The notes below the pieces were generated by a model. It made no database searches and had not been told where the DNA came from. It saw only the letters and a program-made list of their open reading frames with translations. Positions 52,864 through 62,977 of a stretch of 64,000 nt of DNA are shown here, piece by piece. This DNA is from JAJFUI01 sp039698035 (GTDB taxonomy: Bacteria; Planctomycetota; Planctomycetia; Pirellulales; Thermoguttaceae). The position numbers and the translations under genes are program-made. Position 1 is the stretch's first letter. Each line of letters opens with the position of its first letter. The stretch is from the NCBI GenBank assembly GCA_039698035.1, contig JBDKSW010000012.1, positions 124,001 through 188,000 on the forward strand. Direction: 5' to 3'.

Positions 52864-55764
52864 ATGACGGCGCCCTCGGTTGTGCGCGAACTGGTCGAAC
52901 GGTTCGACACCCATCGACCTTTCTATCAATCCGGCCAATACAACGAAGCGCAGCTCCGCGAGGAGTTCGTCAATCCGCTGTTCGAGGCCCTGGGTTGGGA
53001 CATCTATAATCGCCAGGGCTTTGCCGACGCATACAAGGAGGTGATCCACGAGGACGCCATCCGAATTGGCAGTCGGATCAAGGCGCCGGACTACTGTTTT
53101 CGCGCGAGCGGCGGCACGCGAACCTTCTTTGTCGAGGCGAAGAAACCAGCGGTCGATATTGCGAAGGCGATCTTGCCCGCCTTCCAGCTGCGGCGCTACG
53201 CATGGTCGGCTAAATTGCCGCTCAGTGTGTTGACCGATTTCGAGGAATTCGCGGTTTACGATTGCCGCATCAAGCCGTTCAAGACCGACAAGGCGTCCGT
53301 GGCGAGGGTCATTTACCTGAAGCACACGGAGTACCTCGACCGTTGGGACGAACTGTTCGAGTTGCTATCGCCCGACGCGATTCGTCGCGGCTCAATCGAC
53401 CGTTTCGTGGTCGACAAGAAGATCAAGAAGGCCACGGCTTCCGTAGACGCGGCCTTTTTGGCAGAGATGGAGTCTTGGCGGCTGGAGCTAGCGAGGAACA
53501 TCGCGTTACGGAATCCGGCAATTTTACAACGTGACTTGAACTTCGCGGTCCAGCAGAGTATCGACCGCATTGTATTCCTACGGATTTGCGAAGACCGCGG
53601 CATTGAGCCGTACGGCACGCTGCAATCGCTGTGCAACGCGCCGAACATTTATCGCCGGCTCGGCGAGTTGTTCCAACGGGCCGATGACCGCTACAACTCG
53701 GGGTTATTTCACTTCACGCCCGAAAAGAACCGTCCCGAGCCGCCCGACGAGTTGACGCTCGCGCTGAAGATCGACGACAAGCCGCTCAAGGACCTTTTGC
53801 AGGCGCTTTATTTCCCCGAGAGTCCGTACGAGTTCTCAGTCTTTCCGGCGGAGATTCTGGGCCAGGTCTACGAGCAATTTCTGGGCAAGGTGATCCGGCT
53901 GACTGAGGGGCACCGGGCTAGAGTGGAGGAAAAGCCTGAGGTCCGCAAGGCGGGCGGCGTTTACTACACACCGTCATACGTCGTCGACTACATCATCCAG
54001 AACACTGTCGCGCCGCTGCTGCGAGACAAGACGCCTGCACAAGTATCACACCTGCGGATTCTGGACCCCGCGTGCGGCTCCGGCTCGTTTTTGCTTGGCG
54101 CTTACGAACACCTGTTGCGTTGGCACCTCGACTGGTACGTGGACAACGATCCTCAACGACATGCCCGCAAGCGAAACCCAGCGATCTACCGAGGAACGGC
54201 AGGGGAGTGGCGGTTGACAACCGCCGAGAAGAAGAGGATTCTGCTGAACAACATCTACGGCGTAGACATTGATCTCCAGGCTGTGGAAGTGACAAAGTTG
54301 TCACTGCTGCTGCGAGTGCTGGAAGGCGAGTCAGGCGAGACCATCGCCAACCAATTGCGGATGTTCCACGATCGTGCGCTGCCCGACCTGGCCGGCAACA
54401 TCCGATGCGGCAACTCCTTGATCGGCTCGGACTTCTTTGACGGCTATCAACTGAACCTGCTGGACGATGAAGAGCGATACCGTATCAACATCTTCGATTG
54501 GAGCGATCGGAGTCGCGGTTTCGGAGCGATCATGGCAGTCGGCGGTTTCGATGCGATCATTGGCAACCCGCCCTATGGCGCTTCTGCCGATGCGCGTCAA
54601 GTTGCGTACTATCGGCGGAAATATGAATCGGCCGCCGGCTCTTGCGACAGTTTTGCTATCTTTATCGAACAAGGTTCCTTGTTGCTGCAACCTGGCGGCC
54701 GTTTGGGGATGATAGTGCAGTCCGCGTTCGTCTCATCGCCGTCAACGTCAAAGCTTCGGGAGTTGATGATATCGCGATTTCGACCGCTTGCGTTCGCTTC
54801 GATGCCGTATGATGTATTCGCCGCGTACGTGGATACGATCATCGTCATCGCAGAGCGTCTTCCTCGCCATCGGTCGCTGCGGGATCTTGCCGAGGCCCCG
54901 GTCTCTCTTTCGGTGTTCCCACAACACTTTCATGTCCAATCGGTGACCGACTTCTTGGCGGTCGAAAAGACCGCCGACGCCGCCCTTTGGGTCAAGGACG
55001 GCCACAACGAGTTTCTGGTGACGCTTTCGGATGCCGAACGTGCGGTCGTCGATAAACTCAATGCAGCTGGCGCGAGATTCCTTGATGTCGCTGACATTCA
55101 ACGCGGCGTCACTCCGTTCCACACGTCGCCAAGGAAGCAGTCTCGCGGTGCATCAAGGGCGTTCAAGGGAACTGTGCGACGGTACAAGCTGAAAGAATCA
55201 TCGACAGCTTTCCTGGAATACGACGAATCCTTGGCGGAGTACAAGCCGCCCCGATATTTCACTGGCCCGCGGTTGTTGCTCCGCGAACTTGTCAGCCGCC
55301 AGTTTCGATTGCAGGCCGTCTATACCGACGAGCAATTTGTTACGAACAAGTCGATGCAGAGCCTCTTGCTGCTCGATCCGAGCTACAGCATCCTCTATCT
55401 TCTCGGCGTGCTAAATTCACGTCTCTTATCCTGGTATTTTCTCGCGGTGCATAGCGTTGCTCGCCGGGATGATTTTCCAAAGATTGTATTGAAGCAGACG
55501 CGGGAGCTTCCGTTCCGCAGGATCGCGTTCAGCAATCGTGCAGACAAAGCGCGGCACGATCGTTTGGTAGGCTGTGTCGAAGAGATGCTGGACCTCCACA
55601 GACGGTTGCCGCTTGCCGGGACGGCGCACGAGAAGACGGTGATCGAGCGACAGATTGCGGCCGTGGACTGGCAAATCGATCATTTGGTCTACGAACTTTA
55701 CGGCTTGACCGACGACGAGATCGCGCTCGTCGAAGAGACGGCCAGGGCAGCCCCTCCCGACTGA
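52864..55764 (+). CDS. Single-chain type IIG-like restriction enzyme / N6-adenine methyltransferase
   Basis: A 966-residue protein that combines cleavage and methylation. An N-terminal PD-(D/E)xK nuclease domain shows APDYCF with Asp76 and FFVEAKKP with Glu91 and Lys93. Then a helical region leads to the gamma-type amino-methyltransferase: motif X-like GGVYYTPSYVVDYI (about 360), motif I DPACGSGSFLLG (about 400) and the catalytic motif IV NPPYGAS (about 567). The C-terminus should be the target-recognition region. No separate nuclease, specificity or BREX gene is next to it, which supports the single-polypeptide Eco57I-like class. Base composition of the C-terminal half is visibly more AT-rich than its neighbours, a sign of transfer or variable recognition. 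addB begins two bases after its stop. Confidence 0.88.
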   Translation: MTAPSVVRELVERFDTHRPFYQSGQYNEAQLREEFVNPLFEALGWDIYNRQGFADAYKEVIHEDAIRIGSRIKAPDYCFRASGGTRTFFVEAKKPAVDIAKAILPAFQLRRYAWSAKLPLSVLTDFEEFAVYDCRIKPFKTDKASVARVIYLKHTEYLDRWDELFELLSPDAIRRGSIDRFVVDKKIKKATASVDAAFLAEMESWRLELARNIALRNPAILQRDLNFAVQQSIDRIVFLRICEDRGIEPYGTLQSLCNAPNIYRRLGELFQRADDRYNSGLFHFTPEKNRPEPPDELTLALKIDDKPLKDLLQALYFPESPYEFSVFPAEILGQVYEQFLGKVIRLTEGHRARVEEKPEVRKAGGVYYTPSYVVDYIIQNTVAPLLRDKTPAQVSHLRILDPACGSGSFLLGAYEHLLRWHLDWYVDNDPQRHARKRNPAIYRGTAGEWRLTTAEKKRILLNNIYGVDIDLQAVEVTKLSLLLRVLEGESGETIANQLRMFHDRALPDLAGNIRCGNSLIGSDFFDGYQLNLLDDEERYRINIFDWSDRSRGFGAIMAVGGFDAIIGNPPYGASADARQVAYYRRKYESAAGSCDSFAIFIEQGSLLLQPGGRLGMIVQSAFVSSPSTSKLRELMISRFRPLAFASMPYDVFAAYVDTIIVIAERLPRHRSLRDLAEAPVSLSVFPQHFHVQSVTDFLAVEKTADAALWVKDGHNEFLVTLSDAERAVVDKLNAAGARFLDVADIQRGVTPFHTSPRKQSRGASRAFKGTVRRYKLKESSTAFLEYDESLAEYKPPRYFTGPRLLLRELVSRQFRLQAVYTDEQFVTNKSMQSLLLLDPSYSILYLLGVLNSRLLSWYFLAVHSVARRDDFPKIVLKQTRELPFRRIAFSNRADKARHDRLVGCVEEMLDLHRRLPLAGTAHEKTVIERQIAAVDWQIDHLVYELYGLTDDEIALVEETARAAPPD

Positions 55765-55765
55765 T

Positions 55766-58700
55766 ATGTCCGCTCGCGTCACCATTCTGTGCGGCCCGGC
55801 TCGGAGCGGGAAGACGCGGCAGCTTTTGCGGGGCTACCGCGAGTCGCTGCGGCGACGAGCGCCGGGGGCGTCGCTTTGGCTGGCGCCGAATTGGCGCGTC
55901 GCGGCCGAGGTTCGCGCCCACCTGTTCGACGGCACGCTGGCCGGGTGCTTCGCGCCAGGCGTGATGACCTTCGCGCAATACGCCGATTCGGTGCTGCGCG
56001 CGGGACGCGTGGCGCTCCGGCCCGTCAACCGGCTGATGAAACGCGAGTTGATCCGCCAGATGATCGCCGCGCAAGCGGCGGCTGGGCGGCTTCGCTATTT
56101 TCAATCGATCGCCAACACGCCTGGTCTCGTGGACCTGATTTGCGAGTTCATCGGCGAACTGAAGCGGCTGGAGATCTGGCCGGACGAGTTTCGTCGAGCG
56201 TGCGAGCGGCGCGGCGGGCTGGCCGACAAGGACCGCGAGCTGGTCGAGATCTACGGCCTTTATCAGCAGGCCCTGCAAGAGCACGGACTGTTCGACGCGG
56301 AAGGCCGCTTCTGGTCGGCGCGCGACCTGCTGCGTCGGGAGGACAAGCAAGCGGCCACGGCTCGGCCGGCCGTCACTTGCCCCTTGCTCCTTTTTCCTCA
56401 GTACCTCGTCGCCGACGGCTTCACCGACTTCACGCGAACGCAGCACGAGATTCTGGACGTTCTGGCCGCTCGGAGCGAGGCGACGTTCATCAGCCTGCCG
56501 TTGGAGGCGGAACCTCGGCGTGCGGACCTGTTTGCCAAACCGCTGGCGACGCTCGAACGGCTGCGCGGATTGCACGCCGAAACGGTGGTCGAGCCGTTGT
56601 CGCGCCCGACGGTTGCCGGTTGGCCTGACATGGCCGTCCTGGAGCGCGGACTGTTCGAGAATCCGAGGAAGAAGGAGAGGGGCGAGCGGTCGGAGGGCGA
56701 AGCGGACCTGGGCCGTGTCTCTCAGCCCGGTGCGCCGTGCGCCCAGCGCGGCCCTGGCATCGAGATTCTGGCGGCGGCGCGTCAGATTGGCGAAATCGAG
56801 ATGATTGCCGCTCGGGTGAAGCGGCTGCTCGTTACCGAGGAAGCTCGGCCGGGCGAGATTGCCGTCGTCTTCCGTTCGGTCGAACACCCGGCCGAACTGG
56901 TGCGGAGCGTTTTCGGCCGTTTTGGCATTCCTGTCGCATTGGAGTCGGGGCAATCGCTCGATCGGTCGCCGGCGTTGCGAGCGTTGGCGGCCCTCCTGCA
57001 ACTCGACCTCGACGACTGGCCTTTCGATCGGGTTTTGGCCGTCCTCGGCAGCAATTACTTTGAACCGAACTGGCCGGAGTGGCTTGCGACCAGCGGGGCC
57101 GTGGTCGAGCGAACGATTCGCCAATTGCAGGCGCCCCGCGGCCGTCAACGCCTGATCGAGGAGCTGGCGGAAAGCAAGGAGGAATGCTCGGCCGAGTCGC
57201 GGCGTGCGACGCGGGCGGTCGTGCAACGTCTGGCCGCCGCGTTCGACGCCTTGCCGCAGCGGGCGACGCTGCCTGACTGGGCCGAGGCATGGACGGCGCT
57301 GGCCGAGGAAACCGGCCTGCTCGCGGCCATCGACGGTCTGGAGCCATCGGATCGTATTTCGTTTGATCGTCGCGCGTGGGCGCGTCTCGTGGCGACCTTG
57401 AGCGACGGCGACCGATTGGCCGGTTGGCTGCGACAGCGACCGCCCGAGCTGGATCGCCGCGGCGCGTTCGACGCGCTGATGGACATTCTCGCCAGCGATC
57501 GGATCGGCCAGGGCGGGGACGAGTCGGGCAACGTGCGCGTGCTTGGCGCCGACAGCATTCGCTCGCTTCGCATTCCGTATCTGTTTCTCGCTGGACTTTC
57601 CGAGAAGGTGTTTCCGCCGCCAGACCGCGAGGACCGGCTTTATAGCGAGACCGAGTCGGCTCGGCTGATCGAGGCCGGGCTGCCGCTGGCTGCTCGCACG
57701 GAGCGAACGTGCGAGGAGATGCTGCTGTTTTACGAGGCCGTCACGCGAGCGACCAAGCGGCTTTGGCTCAGCTACCCGGCCCTGGACGAGAAGGCCCAGC
57801 CGCTGCTGCCAAGTCCGTTTCTCGGCGAGGTCGAGCAGGCGTTGGGCCCCGATCGAATCGGCCGCGTCGAGCAGACGGATCTGAGTCCGATCCCGCGCCA
57901 CGCCGAGCCGCTGTGCGAAGCCGACTTCCGCGTTCAGGCCGTCGCCACGGCCACCGAGGGCAATGTGTCGTTGCTGGCCGGGCTGTTTGCCAGGGGCGAA
58001 GGAACAGAAGGGCGGTCCGAGCGGACTGCGGCGCCGTTGGCCGCCGGGCTTGAGCTGCTCCACCAGCGGCAGGACCGCCAGCAGTTCGGGCCGGCCGAAG
58101 GCATTTTGCCAAGCGATTTGGCGATCGCGTACGCCACCAAGCAGTTCGGATCGGAGCACACGTTCGCCGCGACAGAGCTTGAACAGTACGCCTCGTGTCC
58201 TTTCCGGTTTTTTATCGAGCGGGTGCTTCGGATCGAGCCATTGGACGACCTGACGTTGGAGTTCGACGCGCTGGCGCGCGGCCGTGTCCTTCACGACGTT
58301 CTGAAGACGTTCCATGAATCGGTCAATGATCGGTTGGGCAGGCCTGCATCGCCACTGAAGTTGGACGCGGCCGAGTACGATGCGATGCTTCATGCGGCCA
58401 TTGACCAATCGCTTCCGCCGGAGCCGACGAAGTCGCTGCGGGCCGCGATGCGGGAGATCGATCGCCGGCTGGTGACCGAGTGGTTGTCGCGCTATCGGGA
58501 GCAGCTTGAAGCCTATGATGCCCAGTGGACCGAGCTTGACTCGCCGCTCGTTCCGGAGCTGTTTGAGGTCTCGTTCGGCCGCAAAGGTCAGCCGGCCCCA
58601 TCGACGGATCGGCCCTTCGAGATTCCGTTGTTGGACGCGGCGTCCGATGACGTTGGAAGGGTCGCCAACCCGAACGCGGTTCGCATCGCCGGGCGGATCG

Positions 58701-59164
58701 ATCGCATTGATTCAGGCATGGTGGCCGGGCGTCACGTGTTCAGCATCGTGGACTACAAGACGGGCGGCCCCATTGCGCTTACGCCCGAAACGGTCGCGGC
58801 GGGCGTCGTGCTGCAACTGCCGCTCTACGCGCTGGCCGCGATGGAATTGCTGCTGGCCGACCGCGACCCGCTGCCGTGGCGGGCCGGTTATTGGTACATC
58901 CGTCAAGGCGGCTTCAGTCCGCGCAAGGCCCTGCGAATGTATTCCCAGATCGACGGTCGCATCGAGCTCGAGGCCGACTGGGAAGAGATCCGCGATGCCC
59001 TGGCCGACACGGTCATGGGGCTGGCCGGCAACCTGCGAGCGGCCCGATTCCCCGTCTGCAGCGCCGACGATCGCTGCACGGGCTACTGTCCGTTCAGCAC
59101 GATCTGCCGGATCAATCAGGTTCGATCCTTGGAGAAGAAATGCCAGCCAGCGGCGAGCGTCTAA
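55766..59164 (+). CDS. addB: AddB-like helicase-nuclease subunit
   Basis: A 1,132-residue subunit of the AddAB enzyme that resects double-strand breaks. The N-terminus has a Walker A (GPARSGKTRQLLRGY); the rest of the inactive helicase fold has FLAGLSEKVFPPPDREDR and EMLLFYEAVTRATKRLWLSY. The C-terminal nuclease domain shows GRIDRIDS and FSIVDYKTGGP, the PD-(D/E)xK site. An iron-sulfur cluster site is made by YASCPFRFFIE (Cys near 811) and VCSADDRCTGYCPFSTIC near 1097-1117, as in AddB. The ATG lies two bases after the restriction-enzyme stop, so the two are cotranscribed. It overlaps addA by 25 bases. Confidence 0.9.
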   Translation: MSARVTILCGPARSGKTRQLLRGYRESLRRRAPGASLWLAPNWRVAAEVRAHLFDGTLAGCFAPGVMTFAQYADSVLRAGRVALRPVNRLMKRELIRQMIAAQAAAGRLRYFQSIANTPGLVDLICEFIGELKRLEIWPDEFRRACERRGGLADKDRELVEIYGLYQQALQEHGLFDAEGRFWSARDLLRREDKQAATARPAVTCPLLLFPQYLVADGFTDFTRTQHEILDVLAARSEATFISLPLEAEPRRADLFAKPLATLERLRGLHAETVVEPLSRPTVAGWPDMAVLERGLFENPRKKERGERSEGEADLGRVSQPGAPCAQRGPGIEILAAARQIGEIEMIAARVKRLLVTEEARPGEIAVVFRSVEHPAELVRSVFGRFGIPVALESGQSLDRSPALRALAALLQLDLDDWPFDRVLAVLGSNYFEPNWPEWLATSGAVVERTIRQLQAPRGRQRLIEELAESKEECSAESRRATRAVVQRLAAAFDALPQRATLPDWAEAWTALAEETGLLAAIDGLEPSDRISFDRRAWARLVATLSDGDRLAGWLRQRPPELDRRGAFDALMDILASDRIGQGGDESGNVRVLGADSIRSLRIPYLFLAGLSEKVFPPPDREDRLYSETESARLIEAGLPLAARTERTCEEMLLFYEAVTRATKRLWLSYPALDEKAQPLLPSPFLGEVEQALGPDRIGRVEQTDLSPIPRHAEPLCEADFRVQAVATATEGNVSLLAGLFARGEGTEGRSERTAAPLAAGLELLHQRQDRQQFGPAEGILPSDLAIAYATKQFGSEHTFAATELEQYASCPFRFFIERVLRIEPLDDLTLEFDALARGRVLHDVLKTFHESVNDRLGRPASPLKLDAAEYDAMLHAAIDQSLPPEPTKSLRAAMREIDRRLVTEWLSRYREQLEAYDAQWTELDSPLVPELFEVSFGRKGQPAPSTDRPFEIPLLDAASDDVGRVANPNAVRIAGRIDRIDSGMVAGRHVFSIVDYKTGGPIALTPETVAAGVVLQLPLYALAAMELLLADRDPLPWRAGYWYIRQGGFSPRKALRMYSQIDGRIELEADWEEIRDALADTVMGLAGNLRAARFPVCSADDRCTGYCPFSTICRINQVRSLEKKCQPAASV

Positions 59165-62100
59165 ACCTTTCGGGTTTGACCGATCAGCAGCACCGGGCGG
59201 TGACCGCTCGCGGTGTCTCGGTGGCCGTGTCGGCCGGCGCGGGCTGCGGCAAAACGCTCGTCTTGACCGAGCGATTCCTGGCCGAGCTCGAACCGGACGG
59301 TGTTCCAGGCGGTCGCCGTTCTCGATTGGGCCAACTCGTGGCCATCACGTTCACCGAGCGGGCCGCCCGCGAAATGCGCGACCGGATTCGCAAGGCATGC
59401 CGCAAGCGACTGGAAGAGTGTCCCGAGCCGCAGGCCGACTACTGGCTTCAGCTCATCCGCGATCTCGACTCGGCGCGCATCAGCACGATCCACTCGTTCT
59501 GCGCGTCGCTGCTGCGCGCGCATGCCGTCGAAGCGGGTCTGGATCCGCGATTTCGCGTGCTCGACGGCGCCCAGGCCGGCACACTGCTTTTCGAGCTCAC
59601 CGACGACCTGCTGCGCGAGCGGTTGGCCGACCGCGACGACGACGCGCTGACGCTGGTGACTCGCTTCGGCGTGGACCGGCTCCGCACGATGATCTCGCGG
59701 CTCTTGGAGGCGCGTCAGAAGATCGATTGGCCCGCGTGGCGAAGCGAAACGCCCGAGGACCTGCTGAACCGATGGCACGATTACTGGCGTACGAAGGCGG
59801 TGCCTCGCGCCCTGCGGCGACTCAGCGAGTCGCCGGCCGCTCGGACGGTGCTCGATTTGGCGAATCGGTATCCGCCGAGCCATCCGACGATGCGCGAGCG
59901 GTGCGACTTCCTGCGCGAGGCGATTCCGGCCATCGGCCGCATGGACCTTTCGGCGGCGTCCGGCGAGGGCGTGGGCATGTCCGTCGCCGAGGCTCGCAAC
60001 GTGGAGTCGGCGAGAAGCTTGCTGACCGCGATGCGCGACAACGCCAAGGTGCAGGGCGGCGGGACGAAGAAACACTGGGTCAGCGAAGACATTTACGAGC
60101 GGTTCCGCGATGCGGCCAAGGCGCTTCGCGAGGCGATCGACCGGCTTGGCGGATGCCTGCAATTCGATCTGACCGCAGCGAGACCGGCCGCTGTTCTCGG
60201 GCTTCAAGTCTTGAAGTTGGCCGCCGACCTGGCCGAGCAATACGAGGCGAAGAAACGAGAGCTGGGCGTTCTGGACTTCAACGACCTGTTGATCCGCGCC
60301 GGCAGTCTCTTGACGGATGTGCGTCGGGAGAGTCTCCGCAAACGGCTGGCCTCGCAGATTCGTTTGCTGCTGGTCGACGAGTCTCAAGATACGGACGAGT
60401 TGCAGGTCGAGATGGTCAAGTCGCTGTGCGACAACGAGTATCTCGACGGCAAGCTGTTTTTCGTCGGCGACCACAAGCAGTCGATCTATCGTTTTCGTGG
60501 GGCGCAGCCTGAAGTGTTTCGCGGCCTGCACGGCCAGATTCCCGACGGCGGTCGGCTTGCGCTGTCGCTGAACTTTCGCAGCCAGCCGGGCGTCTTGGAT
60601 TTCGTCAACGCGTTGTTTTGCGAAGAATTGGGGCCAGATTACGAGCCGCTTCGGGCGGCCCGAGCCGCGATGGGGTCGGAGCCGGCCATCGAGTTTCTCT
60701 GGGCGCATGATGCGGTTGCTGGAGACAACAGCGTGGCCGACCGTGCGCCACCGGCGCATGTTGCCGACGATTCGGCAGGCCCGCGCGAGCAATTGCGACG
60801 GCGCGAGGCCGATTGGATCGCTCGGCGCATCCGCCACATGATCGATATCGAAAAGCGGCTTGTCTGGGACAAGGACGCGAAGCAGGAGCGGCCGGTTCAG
60901 GCGGGCGACATCGCCATTTTGTTCCGCGCGTTGAGCAATGTCGAGTATTACGAAGACGCCTTGCAGCGTCACGGCGTGGATTACTATCTGGTGGGCGGCC
61001 ATGCCTTTTATGCCCAGCAGGAAATCTACGATCTGTTGAACCTGCTGCGGGCGATAAACAGCGCGGCCGACGAGGTAAGTCTGGCAGGCGTGCTTCGCAG
61101 CCCCATGTTCAGCCTGCACGACGAGACCCTGCTGTGGCTCTCTCGGAGCGATGGCCAGGAAGGCAAGGGATTGGCGGCCGGGCTGTTCGCTTCGCCATTG
61201 CCGGATCAGATCGACGACGAGCAGCGGCGCCGGGCCAGTTTTGCGGCGGCAACGCTCGGTGAGCTTCGGACGCTGAAAGACCGACTGCCGGTGGCCGAGC
61301 TGATCGAGACGGCCATCGAGCGGACGGGCTACGACGCCCTGCTGGTGGCCGAGTTCCTCGGCGAGCGAAAGCTGGCCAATCTGCACAAGCTGATCGACCA
61401 GGCGCGCAGCTTCGATCAGGCGGGCGTTTTCACGCTGTCGGATTTCATCACCCAACTGGCCGAGTTCGTCGCTCGACAGCCTGACGAACCGTTGGCGGCC
61501 ACTTGTCCCGAGGCGGCCGACGTGGTGCGGCTGATGACGATCCATCAGGCCAAAGGGTTGGAGTTTCCGGTCGTGGTCGTGGCCGACGTTGGCCGACCGC
61601 GACGTCTGATGTGGCCGCCGGTGGCTTTCGCGCCCGAGCTGGGGCCCGTGCTCAAGGACGGCGAAGCGACAACCGGCTACGATTTGCTGATGGCGGCCGA
61701 GAACGACGAGGAGCAGGAGGAGTTGAAGCGGCTGTTTTATGTGGCCGCGACGCGGGCCGCCGACTATCTGATTCTCTCGGCCGGGGTGGACGAGCCGGGC
61801 ACGGTTACGGGGCCGTGGATGGAACTGCTCGGCCGGCGTTTCGATTTGCTCACCGGACGCCTGCAAGAGGCGGACGGCGTCGACCAACCGTCGGCGCCGG
61901 CCCTGGTCAAGGTGACGACAAGCGCGCCGCCTGCCGATGGGAAGGCGATGGTTCGTCCGCAGCGCGACCTGCTGAAAATCGTGCAAACGGCGACGAACAT
62001 GGCCAAGGCGGGCCAAGGACAGCGGCCGCCGCTGCTGGCCCCGGTCGCCGCCGATCCGACCGCGCGACGGCAATACTCTTTCTCGCGTCTTACGGGAAAG

Positions 62101-62742
62101 GTGCATGCCCCTGGGGACCGCGAGACGCATCCCTGGGACGGCGATTCTTCCGACGCGCCCTTGGACCCTCGCGGACTGGGCACGCTGACGCATGCCGTGC
62201 TGGCGCAAGTCGACTTCGGGCAGCCCGAGTCTGTCGCGGAATTGGTTGACCAGCTTGCCGAAGAACATCTGCCGCGGCAGGAAAAACGGTGGGACGAACC
62301 GATCGAGATGATCGAGCGGTTCGTGCGATCTCCCAGGGGGGCGGAAATCGCCGCGGCCAAGCAGGTTCATCGCGAGTTGGAGTTCTTGCTGGCTTGGCCG
62401 CCACTTCCGTCGCACAAGGCCGGCGATGGGACCAAGAACGACATCGAAATGCCGGGCCGTTACTTGCAGGGCTTCATCGACTGTCTGTACCAAGAAGCCG
62501 AAGGACGCTGGAAGCTGATCGACTATAAGACGAACCGCGTAACGGCCGACTCGTTGGCCGACGTGGCCGCGAAGTACGAGATGCAAATGTTGGTCTACGC
62601 CTTGGCCGCGGAAACCGTTCTGGGACAGCCGCCCGCAGAACTGACGCTCTGCTTCATCCGGCCGGGGTTGGAATCTCATCTGGTCTGGGACGCGGCCGCA
62701 CGACAGCGCGTGGTGGATATGGTCAGCGCCGCGCTGCCGTAG
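59140..62742 (+). CDS. addA: AddA-like UvrD helicase with C-terminal nuclease
   Basis: A 1,200-residue ATP-dependent helicase-nuclease that works with AddB in recombination repair and destruction of linear foreign DNA. Motif I is VSAGAGCGKTLV (Lys38), motif Ia FTERAAREMRDRIRKA, motif II LLVDESQDTDELQ, motif III GDHKQSIYRFRGAQP, and motif VI YVAATRAADYLILSAG. The C-terminal PD-(D/E)xK domain has LQGFIDCLYQ and KLIDYKTNRVTADS (about residue 1126), so both subunits carry nuclease sites. The ATG at 59140 has GGAGAAGAA immediately before it; an opening at 58876 is inside addB in a different frame and rejected. The gene ends the restriction-AddAB block. Confidence 0.92.
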   Translation: MPASGERLNLSGLTDQQHRAVTARGVSVAVSAGAGCGKTLVLTERFLAELEPDGVPGGRRSRLGQLVAITFTERAAREMRDRIRKACRKRLEECPEPQADYWLQLIRDLDSARISTIHSFCASLLRAHAVEAGLDPRFRVLDGAQAGTLLFELTDDLLRERLADRDDDALTLVTRFGVDRLRTMISRLLEARQKIDWPAWRSETPEDLLNRWHDYWRTKAVPRALRRLSESPAARTVLDLANRYPPSHPTMRERCDFLREAIPAIGRMDLSAASGEGVGMSVAEARNVESARSLLTAMRDNAKVQGGGTKKHWVSEDIYERFRDAAKALREAIDRLGGCLQFDLTAARPAAVLGLQVLKLAADLAEQYEAKKRELGVLDFNDLLIRAGSLLTDVRRESLRKRLASQIRLLLVDESQDTDELQVEMVKSLCDNEYLDGKLFFVGDHKQSIYRFRGAQPEVFRGLHGQIPDGGRLALSLNFRSQPGVLDFVNALFCEELGPDYEPLRAARAAMGSEPAIEFLWAHDAVAGDNSVADRAPPAHVADDSAGPREQLRRREADWIARRIRHMIDIEKRLVWDKDAKQERPVQAGDIAILFRALSNVEYYEDALQRHGVDYYLVGGHAFYAQQEIYDLLNLLRAINSAADEVSLAGVLRSPMFSLHDETLLWLSRSDGQEGKGLAAGLFASPLPDQIDDEQRRRASFAAATLGELRTLKDRLPVAELIETAIERTGYDALLVAEFLGERKLANLHKLIDQARSFDQAGVFTLSDFITQLAEFVARQPDEPLAATCPEAADVVRLMTIHQAKGLEFPVVVVADVGRPRRLMWPPVAFAPELGPVLKDGEATTGYDLLMAAENDEEQEELKRLFYVAATRAADYLILSAGVDEPGTVTGPWMELLGRRFDLLTGRLQEADGVDQPSAPALVKVTTSAPPADGKAMVRPQRDLLKIVQTATNMAKAGQGQRPPLLAPVAADPTARRQYSFSRLTGKVHAPGDRETHPWDGDSSDAPLDPRGLGTLTHAVLAQVDFGQPESVAELVDQLAEEHLPRQEKRWDEPIEMIERFVRSPRGAEIAAAKQVHRELEFLLAWPPLPSHKAGDGTKNDIEMPGRYLQGFIDCLYQEAEGRWKLIDYKTNRVTADSLADVAAKYEMQMLVYALAAETVLGQPPAELTLCFIRPGLESHLVWDAAARQRVVDMVSAALP

Positions 62743-62977
62743 CAGGTGTGTTTCGCCACAAGTGCGTCGGGCCGCCGGGCGTCGTCGAGGCCTGCGACTT
62801 GATCGACAATCGTCATTGTCTGCCTATCGCGGCGAGACGCCCCCCCCACCTCGGGTTAGGAAATGGCGAATCGCTTGTCAGGAATCGGCCTCCCGCGGCT
62901 TAAAGAGGGTGAGGGAACAGCGGGGGGCGTTCCACCTCTTCACCTCTTCCAACACACCGTCGTGAAAGGAACCGATT

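Noticed and set aside
55529..58408. Long open frame of about 960 codons on the minus strand opposite addB
   Set aside because: It is an antisense shadow of high-GC coding sequence; addB carries all motifs on the plus strand.
59161..62679. Long open frame of about 1,170 codons on the minus strand opposite addA
   Set aside because: It mirrors the third-position GC bias of addA, has no domain or ribosome site, and addA has complete motifs.
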